Assembly: GCA_016214895.1 (NCBI GenBank)
Contig: JACRMR010000002.1
Span: 460,891-524,890 of the forward strand
DNA from: a candidate division KSB1 bacterium
Lineage (GTDB): Bacteria > Electryoneota > RPQS01
DNA: 64,000 nucleotides
Direction of reading: 5' to 3'
The notes beneath the pieces are model-generated. The model searched no databases. It was given only the letters and a program-made list of their open reading frames with translations, and was not told the origin of the DNA. Numbering within the stretch: the first letter of the stretch is position 1; every line of letters begins with the position of its first letter. Shown one piece after another: positions 8,202 through 17,612 of the stretch. Position numbers and translations under genes: made by a program.

Positions 8202-10499
8202 ATGAATCTCGTTACTTTGCTTGCCGGCTCGAGCTTGGTCGTGGCAGTGTCCTACGCACAGCCCGAACCGGATTTCGTCTGGATGCGCAGTTCGGGAGTT
8301 CCCGGATTGGATGTCATTACCTGTGTGTGCAATGCGGTTGACGACAACTATGTTGTTGCCGGTTACGCTCAAGTTGATGCCGGTTACGACATGACCATCA
8401 CTCGTTTCAGCTTTGGCGGCGATACCCTCTGGCATCGAATGTATCACCTCGGCGATCAAACGGAAGCGGCGGCGATCGTCCAAACGGCCGAAGGCGGATT
8501 CGCTATTGCCGGGTATGTTTACGATCTGGCAAACACAATCACGCGCGTGCTGCTCGTTCGTATCGATGCCGACGGAGATACCCTGTGGACCCGGCTCATC
8601 GGAAACAGCGGCGAAGATCTGGCTGCTGCGTTGCGCGGATTGCCCGACGGGGGCTTCGTGATCGCCGGCAGCAGACTGTCGGACGCGGGCGATGCCGACG
8701 CCGCACTCGTGCGTACGGATAGCAACGGAGACACTCTATGGACACGGTCCTACGGTGACGCGCGCAACGAAGCGTTCGTCACCGTTGAACTGGTGCCTGA
8801 CGGAGGCTTCATCCTCTCCGGCAATGCCGCCTTCGAGCAGCAGAACTGGAATTCCCTCGCCGTCCGGACCGATTCCCTGGGAAACGAAATCTGGAATCGC
8901 GTCTATGCCGCCGGCAACATTTACAGCTTCGGCGCGGGCGGAGTGCCGACGGCCGACGGCGGCTTCCTATTTCCGGGCACGCAGTATATGGCTGCGACTT
9001 CTCACTTCGCGTCCTACCTGATGAAGACCGATGCGAACGGCGGTACGCTCTGGACGCGGCTGCACAGCGTGAGTCCATTGGACGAAATCACCTTCGCATC
9101 CGCATCCACCGCGGACGGCGGAATTGTGCTGACCGGAACCGTTGGAGATCTTGATTCGGCCCTGATCGGGGCGCAGGTCGTCCACATGGACTCCGCGGGC
9201 AACTTCCTCTGGTATCGACTCTACGGTGCGGGCAGCGGTGCGCAGGCCACTGCAATCATGGAGACGGCGGTACACTCCTACATGATCACCGGAGTCTGGG
9301 ACCTCGGGATCGGCAACAATTATGATGCGGTACTGGTCCGCACCGGGCCCGAGGGCCTGCGGTTTCGAACTCCGAATGCCGGCGCTGAGTTCGCGCTCGA
9401 TTCATCTCTGGACATCACCTGGAACGGAACTGTTTACGGCGGTGAAGTTGCCATCGAGCTTAACCATGACTATCCATCCGGCGCATGGGAAACCATTGCG
9501 GCCTCCACCGCCAATGACGGCCTGTATGAGTGGACGCCGACCGGTGCCGAATCGGATCATGCCCGGCTCCGCATCGGCCACCTGTCCAATCCCGCGCTCA
9601 GTGACACGACGGACGGGGATTTCAGTCTGCATACGCCCCGGCTTCGGCTGGTCTGGCCCAATGGCGGAGAATTGATCCTAACCGGTTTGCGACTCTCCGT
9701 GCAGTTCGAGCGCGTGCTGGTGAACTCCAGACTTCAACTGCAACTGAAGCGGGAATTTCCCGATGGCGAATGGGATCAAGTGGCCACCAACATTCAGGCC
9801 GACAGCACGGCATTCTGGATCACGCGCTGGCCCGAAGGCGGGATGTGCCGCCTGCGTCTCCTGTCCATGACCGACTCCACGATCGCGGATACGTCCGACG
9901 CCGATTTCATCCTGCGCGCACCGAGCATCATTCTCGCGGCGCCGGGTGGAGGAGAGCAGCTTCTCGCGGGAGCGCCGTTCAACATTCTGTGGTCGGCGCC
10001 TGAGCACGAGGGCAACGTGCGGATTACTCTCAATCGCGACTATCCTGACGGGAACTGGGAAACTATCGCGTCCAATACCGCCAATACTGGCAACTACGCC
10101 TGGACACCGGACTTACCGGCCAGCGAGCACTGCCGCGTCCGCGTCGCCACGTTCTATGATGCCCTGTCCCGGGCAGAGAGCGCGGCGGATTTCTCGATCG
10201 TCGCTTCCGGTCTGGCCGACGCGGAGCCCGTGCCCACTGTATTCAAACTCGAGCCTCCCTTCCCGAATCCGTTCAATCAGCGAGCTTCGATCTCGTTTGC
10301 GGTGCCGATCGCGAGCGTTGTCGAACTCGCACTGTTTGATTTGAATGGCCGCCATGTCGCGGAGCTGGCCGCGCAGGCATTCGCTCCGGGGATTCACCGG
10401 CTGCAACTTGACGGCTCCGCGCTCGCGTCGGGTCTCTATTTTGTGAGGATGTCCGCGGGGGATTTCAGCGCAATCCAAAAACTCGTGCTGCTGAAATAA
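8202..10499 (+). CDS. Secreted PQQ-like propeller with Kre9/KNH-like repeats and type IX sorting domain
   Basis: ATG 8202 follows GAGG at good spacing. Residues 1-20 are a signal peptide (ending SYAQ). Residues ~25-380 hold repeated blades around 'D..GDTLWTR.YG' and 'ADGG(F/I)...G', as in outer-surface propellers. Next come three ~90-residue modules with 'ITWNG', 'DYP.G.WETIA' and 'Y.WTP', resembling the Kre9/KNH Ser-Thr-rich domain; the middle copy is the most diverged. The last ~80 residues are a sorting domain starting PPFPNPFNQRASISFAVP and ending in ALASGLYFVRM. The protein is probably exported and attached to the cell surface; its ligand cannot be told. Confidence 0.82.
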   Translation: MNLVTLLAGSSLVVAVSYAQPEPDFVWMRSSGVPGLDVITCVCNAVDDNYVVAGYAQVDAGYDMTITRFSFGGDTLWHRMYHLGDQTEAAAIVQTAEGGFAIAGYVYDLANTITRVLLVRIDADGDTLWTRLIGNSGEDLAAALRGLPDGGFVIAGSRLSDAGDADAALVRTDSNGDTLWTRSYGDARNEAFVTVELVPDGGFILSGNAAFEQQNWNSLAVRTDSLGNEIWNRVYAAGNIYSFGAGGVPTADGGFLFPGTQYMAATSHFASYLMKTDANGGTLWTRLHSVSPLDEITFASASTADGGIVLTGTVGDLDSALIGAQVVHMDSAGNFLWYRLYGAGSGAQATAIMETAVHSYMITGVWDLGIGNNYDAVLVRTGPEGLRFRTPNAGAEFALDSSLDITWNGTVYGGEVAIELNHDYPSGAWETIAASTANDGLYEWTPTGAESDHARLRIGHLSNPALSDTTDGDFSLHTPRLRLVWPNGGELILTGLRLSVQFERVLVNSRLQLQLKREFPDGEWDQVATNIQADSTAFWITRWPEGGMCRLRLLSMTDSTIADTSDADFILRAPSIILAAPGGGEQLLAGAPFNILWSAPEHEGNVRITLNRDYPDGNWETIASNTANTGNYAWTPDLPASEHCRVRVATFYDALSRAESAADFSIVASGLADAEPVPTVFKLEPPFPNPFNQRASISFAVPIASVVELALFDLNGRHVAELAAQAFAPGIHRLQLDGSALASGLYFVRMSAGDFSAIQKLVLLK

Positions 10500-10526
10500 C
10501 CTCAGACAAGAGTCGGTTCCACTCGC

Positions 10527-10557
10527 AGCAAACCCCGTCCACTGGACGGGGTTTGCT
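10527..10557. terminator. Bidirectional intrinsic terminator between convergent genes
   Basis: A near-perfect 14-bp stem is formed by AGCAAACCCCGTCC (10527-10540) and GGACGGGGTTTGCT (10544-10557) around ACT. It has A-rich and T-rich sides, so it can stop both the 8.2 kb gene and the minus-strand gene ending at 10605. Confidence 0.75.
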
Positions 10558-10604
10558 ATGGGTCAGCCTCGGGACCGGCTTCGGCGCGGCGCGAACGGCG
10601 TCGC

Positions 10605-13490
10605 TCACTCAGAACTCGCGGTCACGCGATAGAAGCGACGAAGCGAATCCGTCGTTGTCGTAAACCAGGTTGCGCTCGTCGCACCCATCAGCGTCGGAGC
10701 GCCGAAACTTTCGTCGCCGCTCCCGTACACGCGATATTGCGGCACGCAACGCTCGCCTTCCCAGCGCAACCAAAGCTGATTCGCCCAGCGATTCGCCGTC
10801 AGATTCCGGGGCGGCGAAACATAGTAGTCCCCGAGATATTCCGAGAACCGCCCGCAGCTTGAGTCATACTCGGCGCGCCAGATCTGCACCGCTTCCTGTA
10901 AGGTCACAAAGCGAATCAAATTCAAATCAACATACGGCGCTAGCGCAAGGAAGCTGCTCCGCACGCTGTCGATGAAGCCGGGATTCACGTACTGCGCCTG
11001 CCCGAACGTCAGCGTCAGGGTGTGCATCGTCGCGGAGTCAAGCTGCCCCGCCTGTGCGCGATCCAGCAGGTCTTGCAGTCCGGTGAAGTCCGACTCATAT
11101 CTGCCGACTTGCGGAAGCGGCGCGTTGTCTTCGTGCCGCAGAAAATCCTCGTTGCTCGACGGTTTCCAGATTCCCGCGATGTGAATCGTGTCCTCGTTCA
11201 CGTGCAACCGAGTCCCACCGCCCCAGCCGATTTCGGCTTTCCATTGATAAGGAGGATAGTGAATCGCGGTCAGCGTGTCACGAAAATACTCCACCAGCGA
11301 ACTCTCCGGCGGCAACACGATCATGCCGCCGACCACATGCGACGTCGGAACACCGGTCTGTTCCACCAAATACGCTACGTCGGCGCAGTTGTATTCGGAC
11401 TCATGCGCATGCGGATCAATGGAATACCCAAGGTCCTCGTACATCCAACGCACCACGTTCTTGTTGTTCGTGGACTCCGTGCCCGTGTCGTACGCGTCCA
11501 CGGCCTGCAGAAAATTCCAATCCGATTGGTAGTTGTACCGCACGCCGCCGCCGAACAGCCCGGCCAGCATATTCGCGAACTCAACCAACGCCGTGCGGTG
11601 GTTGTTGTAGATGATGGCGCTCGATAGATAGTCCGGATTCCCCGGCGGCTCCTCGTTGTGCGAGACGACGGACACATAAATCGGCGGCGCGTTCGGATTC
11701 AACGGCACTTCGCCGCTGGCTCCGATCGTCAGTCGCGAACCGGTTCCGGCAACCAATACCTGCGGCACCGTCAGCAATCCAAACGCATCGGAACTGACCG
11801 TCCCCGTTTGGATCACCGCGTTGTCGCTGAGCCGCTCGACTTGCCACGCGAAACCGGGACTTGCCGATGGATCGAACTGCTGCAAGCGACGCGGCGTCAC
11901 GTCCACGTAGATCGACTCTGGCGCCGCCACCGTTCCCCACATCGATTGCAGGTCATTCCGCGTCAGCGTCACCTGCCACGTGCTGTCGTTGTCCGTGATG
12001 TTCGCAAAGTTCAAGTAAGCATTGAGCGCGCCAATCGAGTCGCCGCTCGTCATGTTGCCATCACCCGGATCATGGTTCGCGCTGCAGCGCGAGAAGCCCG
12101 GATAGGAGAGATCCCGACGGAACTGATACAGCCACTCGCTCGCGTGCTGTTCCGGCAACCAGGCCTGTGCGCCGCCGCTCTGTCCATGCCCGCGTTGATC
12201 AAAGAAGAACATGCACAACTGTCGTGCCGTGTCATAGTCGGCATACGTGTGAATCTTCTCCGCCCAACCCACCACCACGTCCTGCTTGCCATTAAACATC
12301 ATCAGCGGCGGCAGAGCGTCAGCGGTCCGCAATTTCGCGATGGCTCCGGCGTTCAACCAAGTGTACGTGTTGTACCCGTTGCTCGCCGGAAGATTTGTCG
12401 CGACCGGCGCCCACAGCCGATCCGCCACGCGACGCTCAGCGCCGCCCGTGTTGTACGTATTCGCCGGATTCGGATCGTTCAAGAATGAAAAATCAAATTT
12501 CGGGACGGTTCCCCAGATCGCCGCAATGCGCTCCGGACGACGCAGCGCATAGAACACGGATCCGAGCGCGCCCATCGACCCGCCGAACATGTACACGCGG
12601 TTGCTGTCCACCGGCAAATTCGCCAGCGCCCAATCCAGCGTCCAGTCCATTCGCCGCAGCGTGAAATCCATTACCGTTCCGGAATCGGGAGCGGCCGACA
12701 TTCCGCCCACATTCCGCTGCAAATCCTCGTGATACCCGAACCAAAAGGTGTTGCGCGTGGTATCGGCAATCTCATCATCCAGCGCCAGCGTCCACTCCTC
12801 AGGGTTGCCAACGCCACCGATCACTGCCATGTAGCTTCCGCCGCGGGCGTGCGGACGAAACAACAACGGATGCGGGCTGATTGCGCCACGGCGCACCAGC
12901 CCGAAATGAAACGGCACCGATGCGATATTCGCCAGCGCAGGATAGGAAGGAGCGCCGAAATCACTCGCCCAGTGTACGTAAACTTCCACGGTGTTGGTTC
13001 CGGAAACCACGGTACGCTGCAAAACCGGCGTGGGGACATGCACCTGCTCGCTGACCGGCAGTGCCAATGTGTTCTGATTGCTGACCACCGTGTCATTCTC
13101 GCCGCCGCCATCATAGGACGTAACCGCATAGTACACCTGAGCGGATGTCATGGCACTATTCACGAACAACCCCTTGGTTGCCGAGAGCGGCAAATTCGGG
13201 ATCACGGCGAAGTACTTCGCGCCGCCGCCTTCCGCCGTCTGACCCCGGGCATCCCGTGACGAGTTCTGATCGACGTTTCCCAAGGCCGAGAGTCCGCTGA
13301 CGTCGATGATCGGCGTCCCCGAGCTGTAGATGTTGTACCGTGTTTCAGCCCCGCTGACTTCATCCCATGTCAAGAAGGTCTGCCCGTCGCGGTGCAGGGC
13401 CTGCAAGCCCGTTGGTCGGGCCGGGACTGCGGCGGACCATTGTGCCGTTAACATCACCGCAAGCAAACATCTGATCCATGACTTCTGCAT
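10605..13490 (-). CDS. Secreted FN3 / alpha-beta hydrolase / polysaccharide deacetylase-like protein
   Basis: ATG 13490 follows GGAGA. Residues 1-~22 are a signal peptide. A fibronectin-like region (~25-150) is followed by an alpha/beta hydrolase fold with the nucleophile elbow GGSMG (Ser ~305), an acid in NGKQDVVV (Asp ~404) and a histidine in RGHGQSGG (~435), as in carbohydrate esterases. After a linker, residues ~605-860 look like a NodB-type polysaccharide deacetylase: SVVSHNEEPP (motif 1) and DPHAHESEYN with the H-x-H pair, then VAYLVEQTGV. A final FN3-like stretch ends the chain without a sorting motif. Two de-esterifying activities on one chain suggest work on acylated polysaccharide. 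The deacetylase call is weaker than the esterase call. Confidence 0.72.
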   Translation of the reverse strand: MQKSWIRCLLAVMLTAQWSAAVPARPTGLQALHRDGQTFLTWDEVSGAETRYNIYSSGTPIIDVSGLSALGNVDQNSSRDARGQTAEGGGAKYFAVIPNLPLSATKGLFVNSAMTSAQVYYAVTSYDGGGENDTVVSNQNTLALPVSEQVHVPTPVLQRTVVSGTNTVEVYVHWASDFGAPSYPALANIASVPFHFGLVRRGAISPHPLLFRPHARGGSYMAVIGGVGNPEEWTLALDDEIADTTRNTFWFGYHEDLQRNVGGMSAAPDSGTVMDFTLRRMDWTLDWALANLPVDSNRVYMFGGSMGALGSVFYALRRPERIAAIWGTVPKFDFSFLNDPNPANTYNTGGAERRVADRLWAPVATNLPASNGYNTYTWLNAGAIAKLRTADALPPLMMFNGKQDVVVGWAEKIHTYADYDTARQLCMFFFDQRGHGQSGGAQAWLPEQHASEWLYQFRRDLSYPGFSRCSANHDPGDGNMTSGDSIGALNAYLNFANITDNDSTWQVTLTRNDLQSMWGTVAAPESIYVDVTPRRLQQFDPSASPGFAWQVERLSDNAVIQTGTVSSDAFGLLTVPQVLVAGTGSRLTIGASGEVPLNPNAPPIYVSVVSHNEEPPGNPDYLSSAIIYNNHRTALVEFANMLAGLFGGGVRYNYQSDWNFLQAVDAYDTGTESTNNKNVVRWMYEDLGYSIDPHAHESEYNCADVAYLVEQTGVPTSHVVGGMIVLPPESSLVEYFRDTLTAIHYPPYQWKAEIGWGGGTRLHVNEDTIHIAGIWKPSSNEDFLRHEDNAPLPQVGRYESDFTGLQDLLDRAQAGQLDSATMHTLTLTFGQAQYVNPGFIDSVRSSFLALAPYVDLNLIRFVTLQEAVQIWRAEYDSSCGRFSEYLGDYYVSPPRNLTANRWANQLWLRWEGERCVPQYRVYGSGDESFGAPTLMGATSATWFTTTTDSLRRFYRVTASSE

Positions 13491-13820
13491 AATTGTCTCC
13501 GATTCAAGTACTTAGCCGTGCGCCCGTCGCTGGCCTTCGAGCCGCGGCTGACCGTCTCGCCGCCGACTTAGCTATTGGACACAGCGGCGCCAGGCGAAGT
13601 TGAACGCCATGTGATAATGTCGCGAGAATTCCGGCGGGTCAGGTCTAGCCAGCCGCCCGAAAAATGACCATCCAAGCGTCAGCCTGACTTACGTCCCATC
13701 CTGATCGCTGCGTTCATTACCGAATTCATACCGGGAACCCTGCCCCTTCTCGCCTCGTAAACTCTGGTATAACAATTGCAAAACTGCGGGCGGGCGAGGC
13801 AAACTCCGGGTCCGCCTGAA
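13491..13820. other. Intergenic region between divergent genes
   Basis: This stretch separates the secreted hydrolase gene (minus) from the polysaccharide cluster (plus). Only short frames without gene-like features lie in it. No clear promoter for the minus-strand gene and no RNA gene could be recognised. Confidence 0.4.
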
Positions 13821-13849
13821 TTGCTTCTTTGGGTTCCGGGGCGTATATT
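13821..13849 (+). promoter_or_regulatory. Promoter of the polysaccharide cluster
   Basis: TTGCTT (13821-13826), 17-base spacer, TATATT (13844-13849). Transcription would start near 13856, only a few bases before the in-frame ATG at 13863, which favours ATG 13887 as the true first start. No other strong promoter is seen before ~31 kb, so this may drive the whole cluster. Confidence 0.65.
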
Positions 13850-13886
13850 ACCAATCTGTGCAATGCAAGAATCTAACGGTAAGTTA

Positions 13887-15194
13887 ATGAATATCAAAGA
13901 GCTGCAAGAGAAGGTTCGGAACAAGACGCTGCACGTCGGCGTGATCGGATGCGGGTACGTCGGACTCCCCCTCGCGGTGGAGTTTGCCCTGAAGGGTATT
14001 CATGTCACCGGGATCGAACTCAGCGACGACAAAGTCAAACGCGTTAACGCCGGCGAGTCTTATATCCTCGACGTTCCGCAAGCGGATCTGGCCAAGGTCG
14101 TCAAGTCCGGCCACCTGAAAGCCACGACGGACTATTCGGTCATCAAGGATATCGACGCCCTCTCGATTTGTGTACCCACTCCGCTCAACAAGACCGGCGA
14201 TCCCGACATTTCCTTCATCATTTCGGCGCGCGACGAAATCCTCAAGTACGCTCACAAGGGGCTGGTGCTCATTCTCGAGAGTACCACCTACCCTGGGACG
14301 ACCGAAGAGCTGATCGTTACGGCATTCGAAGACAAAGGCTTCAAGATCGGCGAAGACATCTACATTGCCTTTTCCCCCGAGCGCGTCGATCCGGGCAACC
14401 CCGTTTATCACACAAACAACACGCCCAAAGTTGTGGGCGGACACACCGACGCTTGCCTGCAGGCTGCGCTCGCCGTCTATTCGGTCATCATCGAACATCT
14501 CGTTCCCGTTTCCTCGACCAAATCCGCTGAACTCGCCAAGCTGCTCGAAAACACTTTTCGCTCAATCAACATTGGACTCGTGAATGAGCTGGCGATCATG
14601 TGCAACCTGCTCAAAGTTGATGTGTGGGAAGTGATTCAGGCCGCCGCGACCAAACCGTTCGGGTTCATGCCGTTCTACCCCGGTCCGGGGTTGGGCGGAC
14701 ACTGCATCCCGATCGACCCGATCTACCTGTCGTGGAAACTGAAGACACTGAAATACCGCGCGCGCTTCATCGAACTTGCCGATGACATAAACGGCGGGAT
14801 GCCCGAGTATGTGGTCACGCGAATCGCCGAAGCGCTGAACGAGCACGAGAAGTCGATCAAAGGCTCCAAAATTCTCGTCCTGGGCGTGGCCTACAAACGC
14901 GATATCGACGACCCGCGCGAGTCGCCCTCACTGGATATCATCGAAGAACTCGATGAGCGCGGCGCGCATGTCAGCTACCACGACCCGTTTATTGCCTCAG
15001 TTCGGATCGAGGGCAAGACCCACAAGTCCGTGCCGCTGACCGAGCAGTTGATCGCGGCCTGTGACGTGATCGTGATCAGCACGGATCACACCGCTATTGA
15101 TTACGCGAATATCGTGGCGAAGGCCAAACTGATCTTCGACGCCCGCAATGCCACCAAGCAGCTCGGACCGCGTCCCAACGTCGTGAAACTCTGA
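13887..15194 (+). CDS. wbpA: UDP-N-acetylglucosamine 6-dehydrogenase (WbpA-type)
   Basis: The start was set at ATG 13887 (MNIKELQEK) because the promoter lies just upstream; longer frames are unlikely. The 435-residue protein belongs to the UDP-glucose/UDP-ManNAc dehydrogenase family. It has a Rossmann motif GCGYVGLP (~21-28), ESTTYPGTTEE, and the catalytic cysteine in GPGLGGHCIPIDP (Cys ~273), followed by the conserved lysine in GVAYKRDIDDPRESPS. The enzyme oxidises C6 of a UDP-N-acetylhexosamine to the uronic acid with two NAD. It opens the cluster; an epimerase and an aminotransferase lie downstream, as in uronic-acid amino-sugar pathways. Confidence 0.88.
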   Translation: MNIKELQEKVRNKTLHVGVIGCGYVGLPLAVEFALKGIHVTGIELSDDKVKRVNAGESYILDVPQADLAKVVKSGHLKATTDYSVIKDIDALSICVPTPLNKTGDPDISFIISARDEILKYAHKGLVLILESTTYPGTTEELIVTAFEDKGFKIGEDIYIAFSPERVDPGNPVYHTNNTPKVVGGHTDACLQAALAVYSVIIEHLVPVSSTKSAELAKLLENTFRSINIGLVNELAIMCNLLKVDVWEVIQAAATKPFGFMPFYPGPGLGGHCIPIDPIYLSWKLKTLKYRARFIELADDINGGMPEYVVTRIAEALNEHEKSIKGSKILVLGVAYKRDIDDPRESPSLDIIEELDERGAHVSYHDPFIASVRIEGKTHKSVPLTEQLIAACDVIVISTDHTAIDYANIVAKAKLIFDARNATKQLGPRPNVVKL

Positions 15195-15198
15195 TCGC

Positions 15199-16101
15199 GT
15201 GCGGCAGTTAGTCGGTACTATTCAACTCGTCCGTCCCGCGCAGTGGACGAAGAACCTCGTCCTGTTCGCCGCGTTACTGTTCTCGCCGGCCAAAGTCGTG
15301 ATCGAGAACCCCGCGGCGATCCTGTACGTCGTCCAGGGATTTCTGGCCTTCTGCTTGCTGTCCGGCGGCGTCTATGCGTTCAATGATCTGATCGACCTGC
15401 CGGGTGACCGACACCATCCGCGCAAGCAAAACCGCCCGCTGCCGTCCGGTCGGATCTCCCTGACGACTGCGATCGCGGTTGCCGGACTCCTGCCGGCGAT
15501 CGCCGTCATTTGGGCGTTCCTGCTGGACCCGTATTTCGGGTGGATCGCCGTTGCGTATTGGACGACTAACGTTATCTACACGCTCGGACTCAAGCGCGCC
15601 GTCATCCTCGATGTGCTGCTCCTGAGTACCGGGTTTGTCTTTCGCGCGGTCGCCGGCGTGGCCGTGATCCGCTCGTTTCTCCCGAATGTCTATCTTTCCT
15701 ACTGGTTGATCCTGTGCGCTTTCCTGCTCTCGCTGTTCCTGGCGCTGGCCAAACGACGGCACGAAATCGCTACACTCGGCGAGGCCGCCGCCGCGCACCG
15801 TGCCAGCCTCGCGCACTATAACCTTGCCTTCATCGACCAGATGCTCGCCACGCTCACGGCGGCGACCATGGTTTCCTACAGCCTGTACACCATTTCCGAC
15901 GACACCTTTCAACATTACGGCACGCGCGACCTGTTCTGGACGCTGCCGTTCGTCGTTTACGGACTGTTCCGGTACCTGTACCTGATCTACTACAAGAGCG
16001 AGGGCGGCGATCCCTCGAGCCTGCTGGTGCGCGACAAGCCCACGCTGATCAATGTTGCTCTGTGGGGAATCGCCTCCGCTTCAATTGTCTATTTGAGATG
16101 A
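15199..16101 (+). CDS. UbiA-family prenyltransferase (decaprenyl-phosphate phosphoribosyltransferase-like)
   Basis: A GTG start 4 bases after wbpA gives a 300-residue integral membrane protein with about eight or nine helices. The N-terminus LVRPAQWTKNLVLFAALLFS and the motif NDLIDLPGDRHHPRKQNRP (the Asp-rich Mg2+/pyrophosphate site) match the DPPR synthase branch of UbiA. The second half carries DVLLLSTGFVFRAVAG. Members transfer a phosphoribosyl or prenyl group between a polyprenyl phosphate and a phosphate donor. In surface-polysaccharide clusters the acceptor is probably undecaprenyl phosphate, but the donor here is unknown. Its end overlaps the ORF frame of the next gene without overlapping the chosen CDS. 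Confidence 0.8.
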   Translation: MRQLVGTIQLVRPAQWTKNLVLFAALLFSPAKVVIENPAAILYVVQGFLAFCLLSGGVYAFNDLIDLPGDRHHPRKQNRPLPSGRISLTTAIAVAGLLPAIAVIWAFLLDPYFGWIAVAYWTTNVIYTLGLKRAVILDVLLLSTGFVFRAVAGVAVIRSFLPNVYLSYWLILCAFLLSLFLALAKRRHEIATLGEAAAAHRASLAHYNLAFIDQMLATLTAATMVSYSLYTISDDTFQHYGTRDLFWTLPFVVYGLFRYLYLIYYKSEGGDPSSLLVRDKPTLINVALWGIASASIVYLR

Positions 16102-16118
16102 TCACGGGGAGATGTACA

Positions 16119-17603
16119 ATGAACTCCCGAACCGGACTCACAATCTCATTGCTGATCGTCTTGCTCGCGCTGTCGCTCGGATGCAAGAAGAAGGAAGACA
16201 CGAAGAGCGGGTTATCCGGCCGGGTCTCCGTTGAGGGGGGGTCCGTCGAAGGTGTGACCGTTGAGATCTTCGAAGAACCGAGCTACGGAGACGCCGAAGT
16301 TTGGTACTATACCAACCGGGAACGGTCCGTCGGATTTCAATACTCGGCACCCGCCGCGTTTGACTGGCGGCGTGACGGCCGCCTGCTGTTGAGCCGAATC
16401 ACGACGGACGCGGACGGACGATTCAATTTCCCCGACCTGGCCGAGAACAACTACATTCTTGTCGTCCGGCGCGACGGCTTTGGATGGTCAGTGCCGCGGT
16501 TGATCGAATTGCGCGGCGAAAGTCTGGACCTTGGTGTCATCCCGCTCTATGCCGAGACGCTCGTTCCCCAGACGCCACTCTCCGGAGACGTCACCTGGCA
16601 AGGCAACGGCCGGCACTACGTGCTCGAAGGTGATCTCAACATCCCCGTCGGGGTGTCGCTCACCATCGAGCCGGGGGCGTTCGTTCGCGTTGACGAACCC
16701 AATCGCATCGTGGTCAGCGGGGCGCTGAGCGCTACCGGCACCGTTGACGCGTATGTCTCGTTTACCTCGACTTTTCTCGCCCCCAGCCCCTATGACTGGG
16801 ATGGCGTGATCTTTCTGCCCGGGGCTGAACGGCCGACCTTTGCCTACTGCCGCTTCGACTATGCCACGAGCGCCGTCCGCGTGCAAACCAACGGCGCCAC
16901 ATTCGATAACTGTTTCTTCAGCAACCTCGCCAGCAAGGCAATCGACTGCACCAGCCAGCTCCTTGGCGAGACCGTATCCCTCACGCGATGTGTCTTCGAC
17001 CATGTGAGTCTCGATTTCCGCGTCTACGGGATTTCGACGGTGGATGTTCAGCACAATATCTTCTTCAGCGCCCGCACATTTGCCGTGAGCCTGCAAAGCG
17101 TCCGCGACGGCGAAATCTTCTGTAACTGGTTCCAGGACTGCGGCCGATTTGATACCTCCACAACCGAGCGGTCCGGGGTCATGCTGCTCGATGATATCCA
17201 GAATGTCGAGGTCTATCGGAACCATGTACTGCAATCCGCGTACGCCTTTGACCTCGGCTCCCGCGTCGATTCCACCGTCCTGATTCATCATAACATGCTG
17301 CGCTCCATCAATCGCGTGATGAACGTCGGGGTCACCGAAGAGCAATTGGGAGCGACCTACCCGTCGTTCAATCAGAATTGCATGATCTCGATCGACAAGA
17401 TCAATGTGATCGTGAATTCGTGCCATATCAATACGCACAATATCGATTGCACCGACAACTACTGGAACACCAACAGCGCCGACGTGGTGCTGCGCGTGAT
17501 GATTCTGGATTGCCGCGATAATCCCGAGGGCTTCATTAGCTTCGTGGAATATGAACCGATTCTGGACCAGTGTTCCGGCGACGTCGGCATCTGTCCTAAT
17601 TAA
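16119..17603 (+). CDS. Lipoprotein with right-handed beta-helix domain
   Basis: ATG 16119 follows GGGGAG; a longer frame to 16062 would overlap the UbiA gene. The lipobox LSLGC puts the lipidated cysteine at 22, followed by a KKKED spacer. Residues ~30-140 form a carboxypeptidase-regulatory-like fold (SGLSGRVSV, TDADGRFNFPDLAENNYIL). From ~155 the sequence is typical of parallel beta-helices: GDLNIPVGVSLTIEPGAFV, then imperfect coils with many Asn and Ile. Such helices bind or cut polysaccharides, and the cluster context suggests interaction with the product polymer at the outer or inner membrane. No catalytic residues can be named. Confidence 0.75.
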   Translation: MNSRTGLTISLLIVLLALSLGCKKKEDTKSGLSGRVSVEGGSVEGVTVEIFEEPSYGDAEVWYYTNRERSVGFQYSAPAAFDWRRDGRLLLSRITTDADGRFNFPDLAENNYILVVRRDGFGWSVPRLIELRGESLDLGVIPLYAETLVPQTPLSGDVTWQGNGRHYVLEGDLNIPVGVSLTIEPGAFVRVDEPNRIVVSGALSATGTVDAYVSFTSTFLAPSPYDWDGVIFLPGAERPTFAYCRFDYATSAVRVQTNGATFDNCFFSNLASKAIDCTSQLLGETVSLTRCVFDHVSLDFRVYGISTVDVQHNIFFSARTFAVSLQSVRDGEIFCNWFQDCGRFDTSTTERSGVMLLDDIQNVEVYRNHVLQSAYAFDLGSRVDSTVLIHHNMLRSINRVMNVGVTEEQLGATYPSFNQNCMISIDKINVIVNSCHINTHNIDCTDNYWNTNSADVVLRVMILDCRDNPEGFISFVEYEPILDQCSGDVGICPN

Positions 17604-17612
17604 CTCTGCATC

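Noticed and set aside
7867..8483. Two minus-strand frames over the intergenic region and start of the propeller gene
   Set aside because: They run through the promoter and the start of a better-supported gene and have no motif.
8500..9100. Regularly spaced similar sequences that might be a CRISPR or DNA repeat
   Set aside because: They are propeller blades in the protein (D..GDTLWTR) with variable codons, not direct DNA repeats with spacers.
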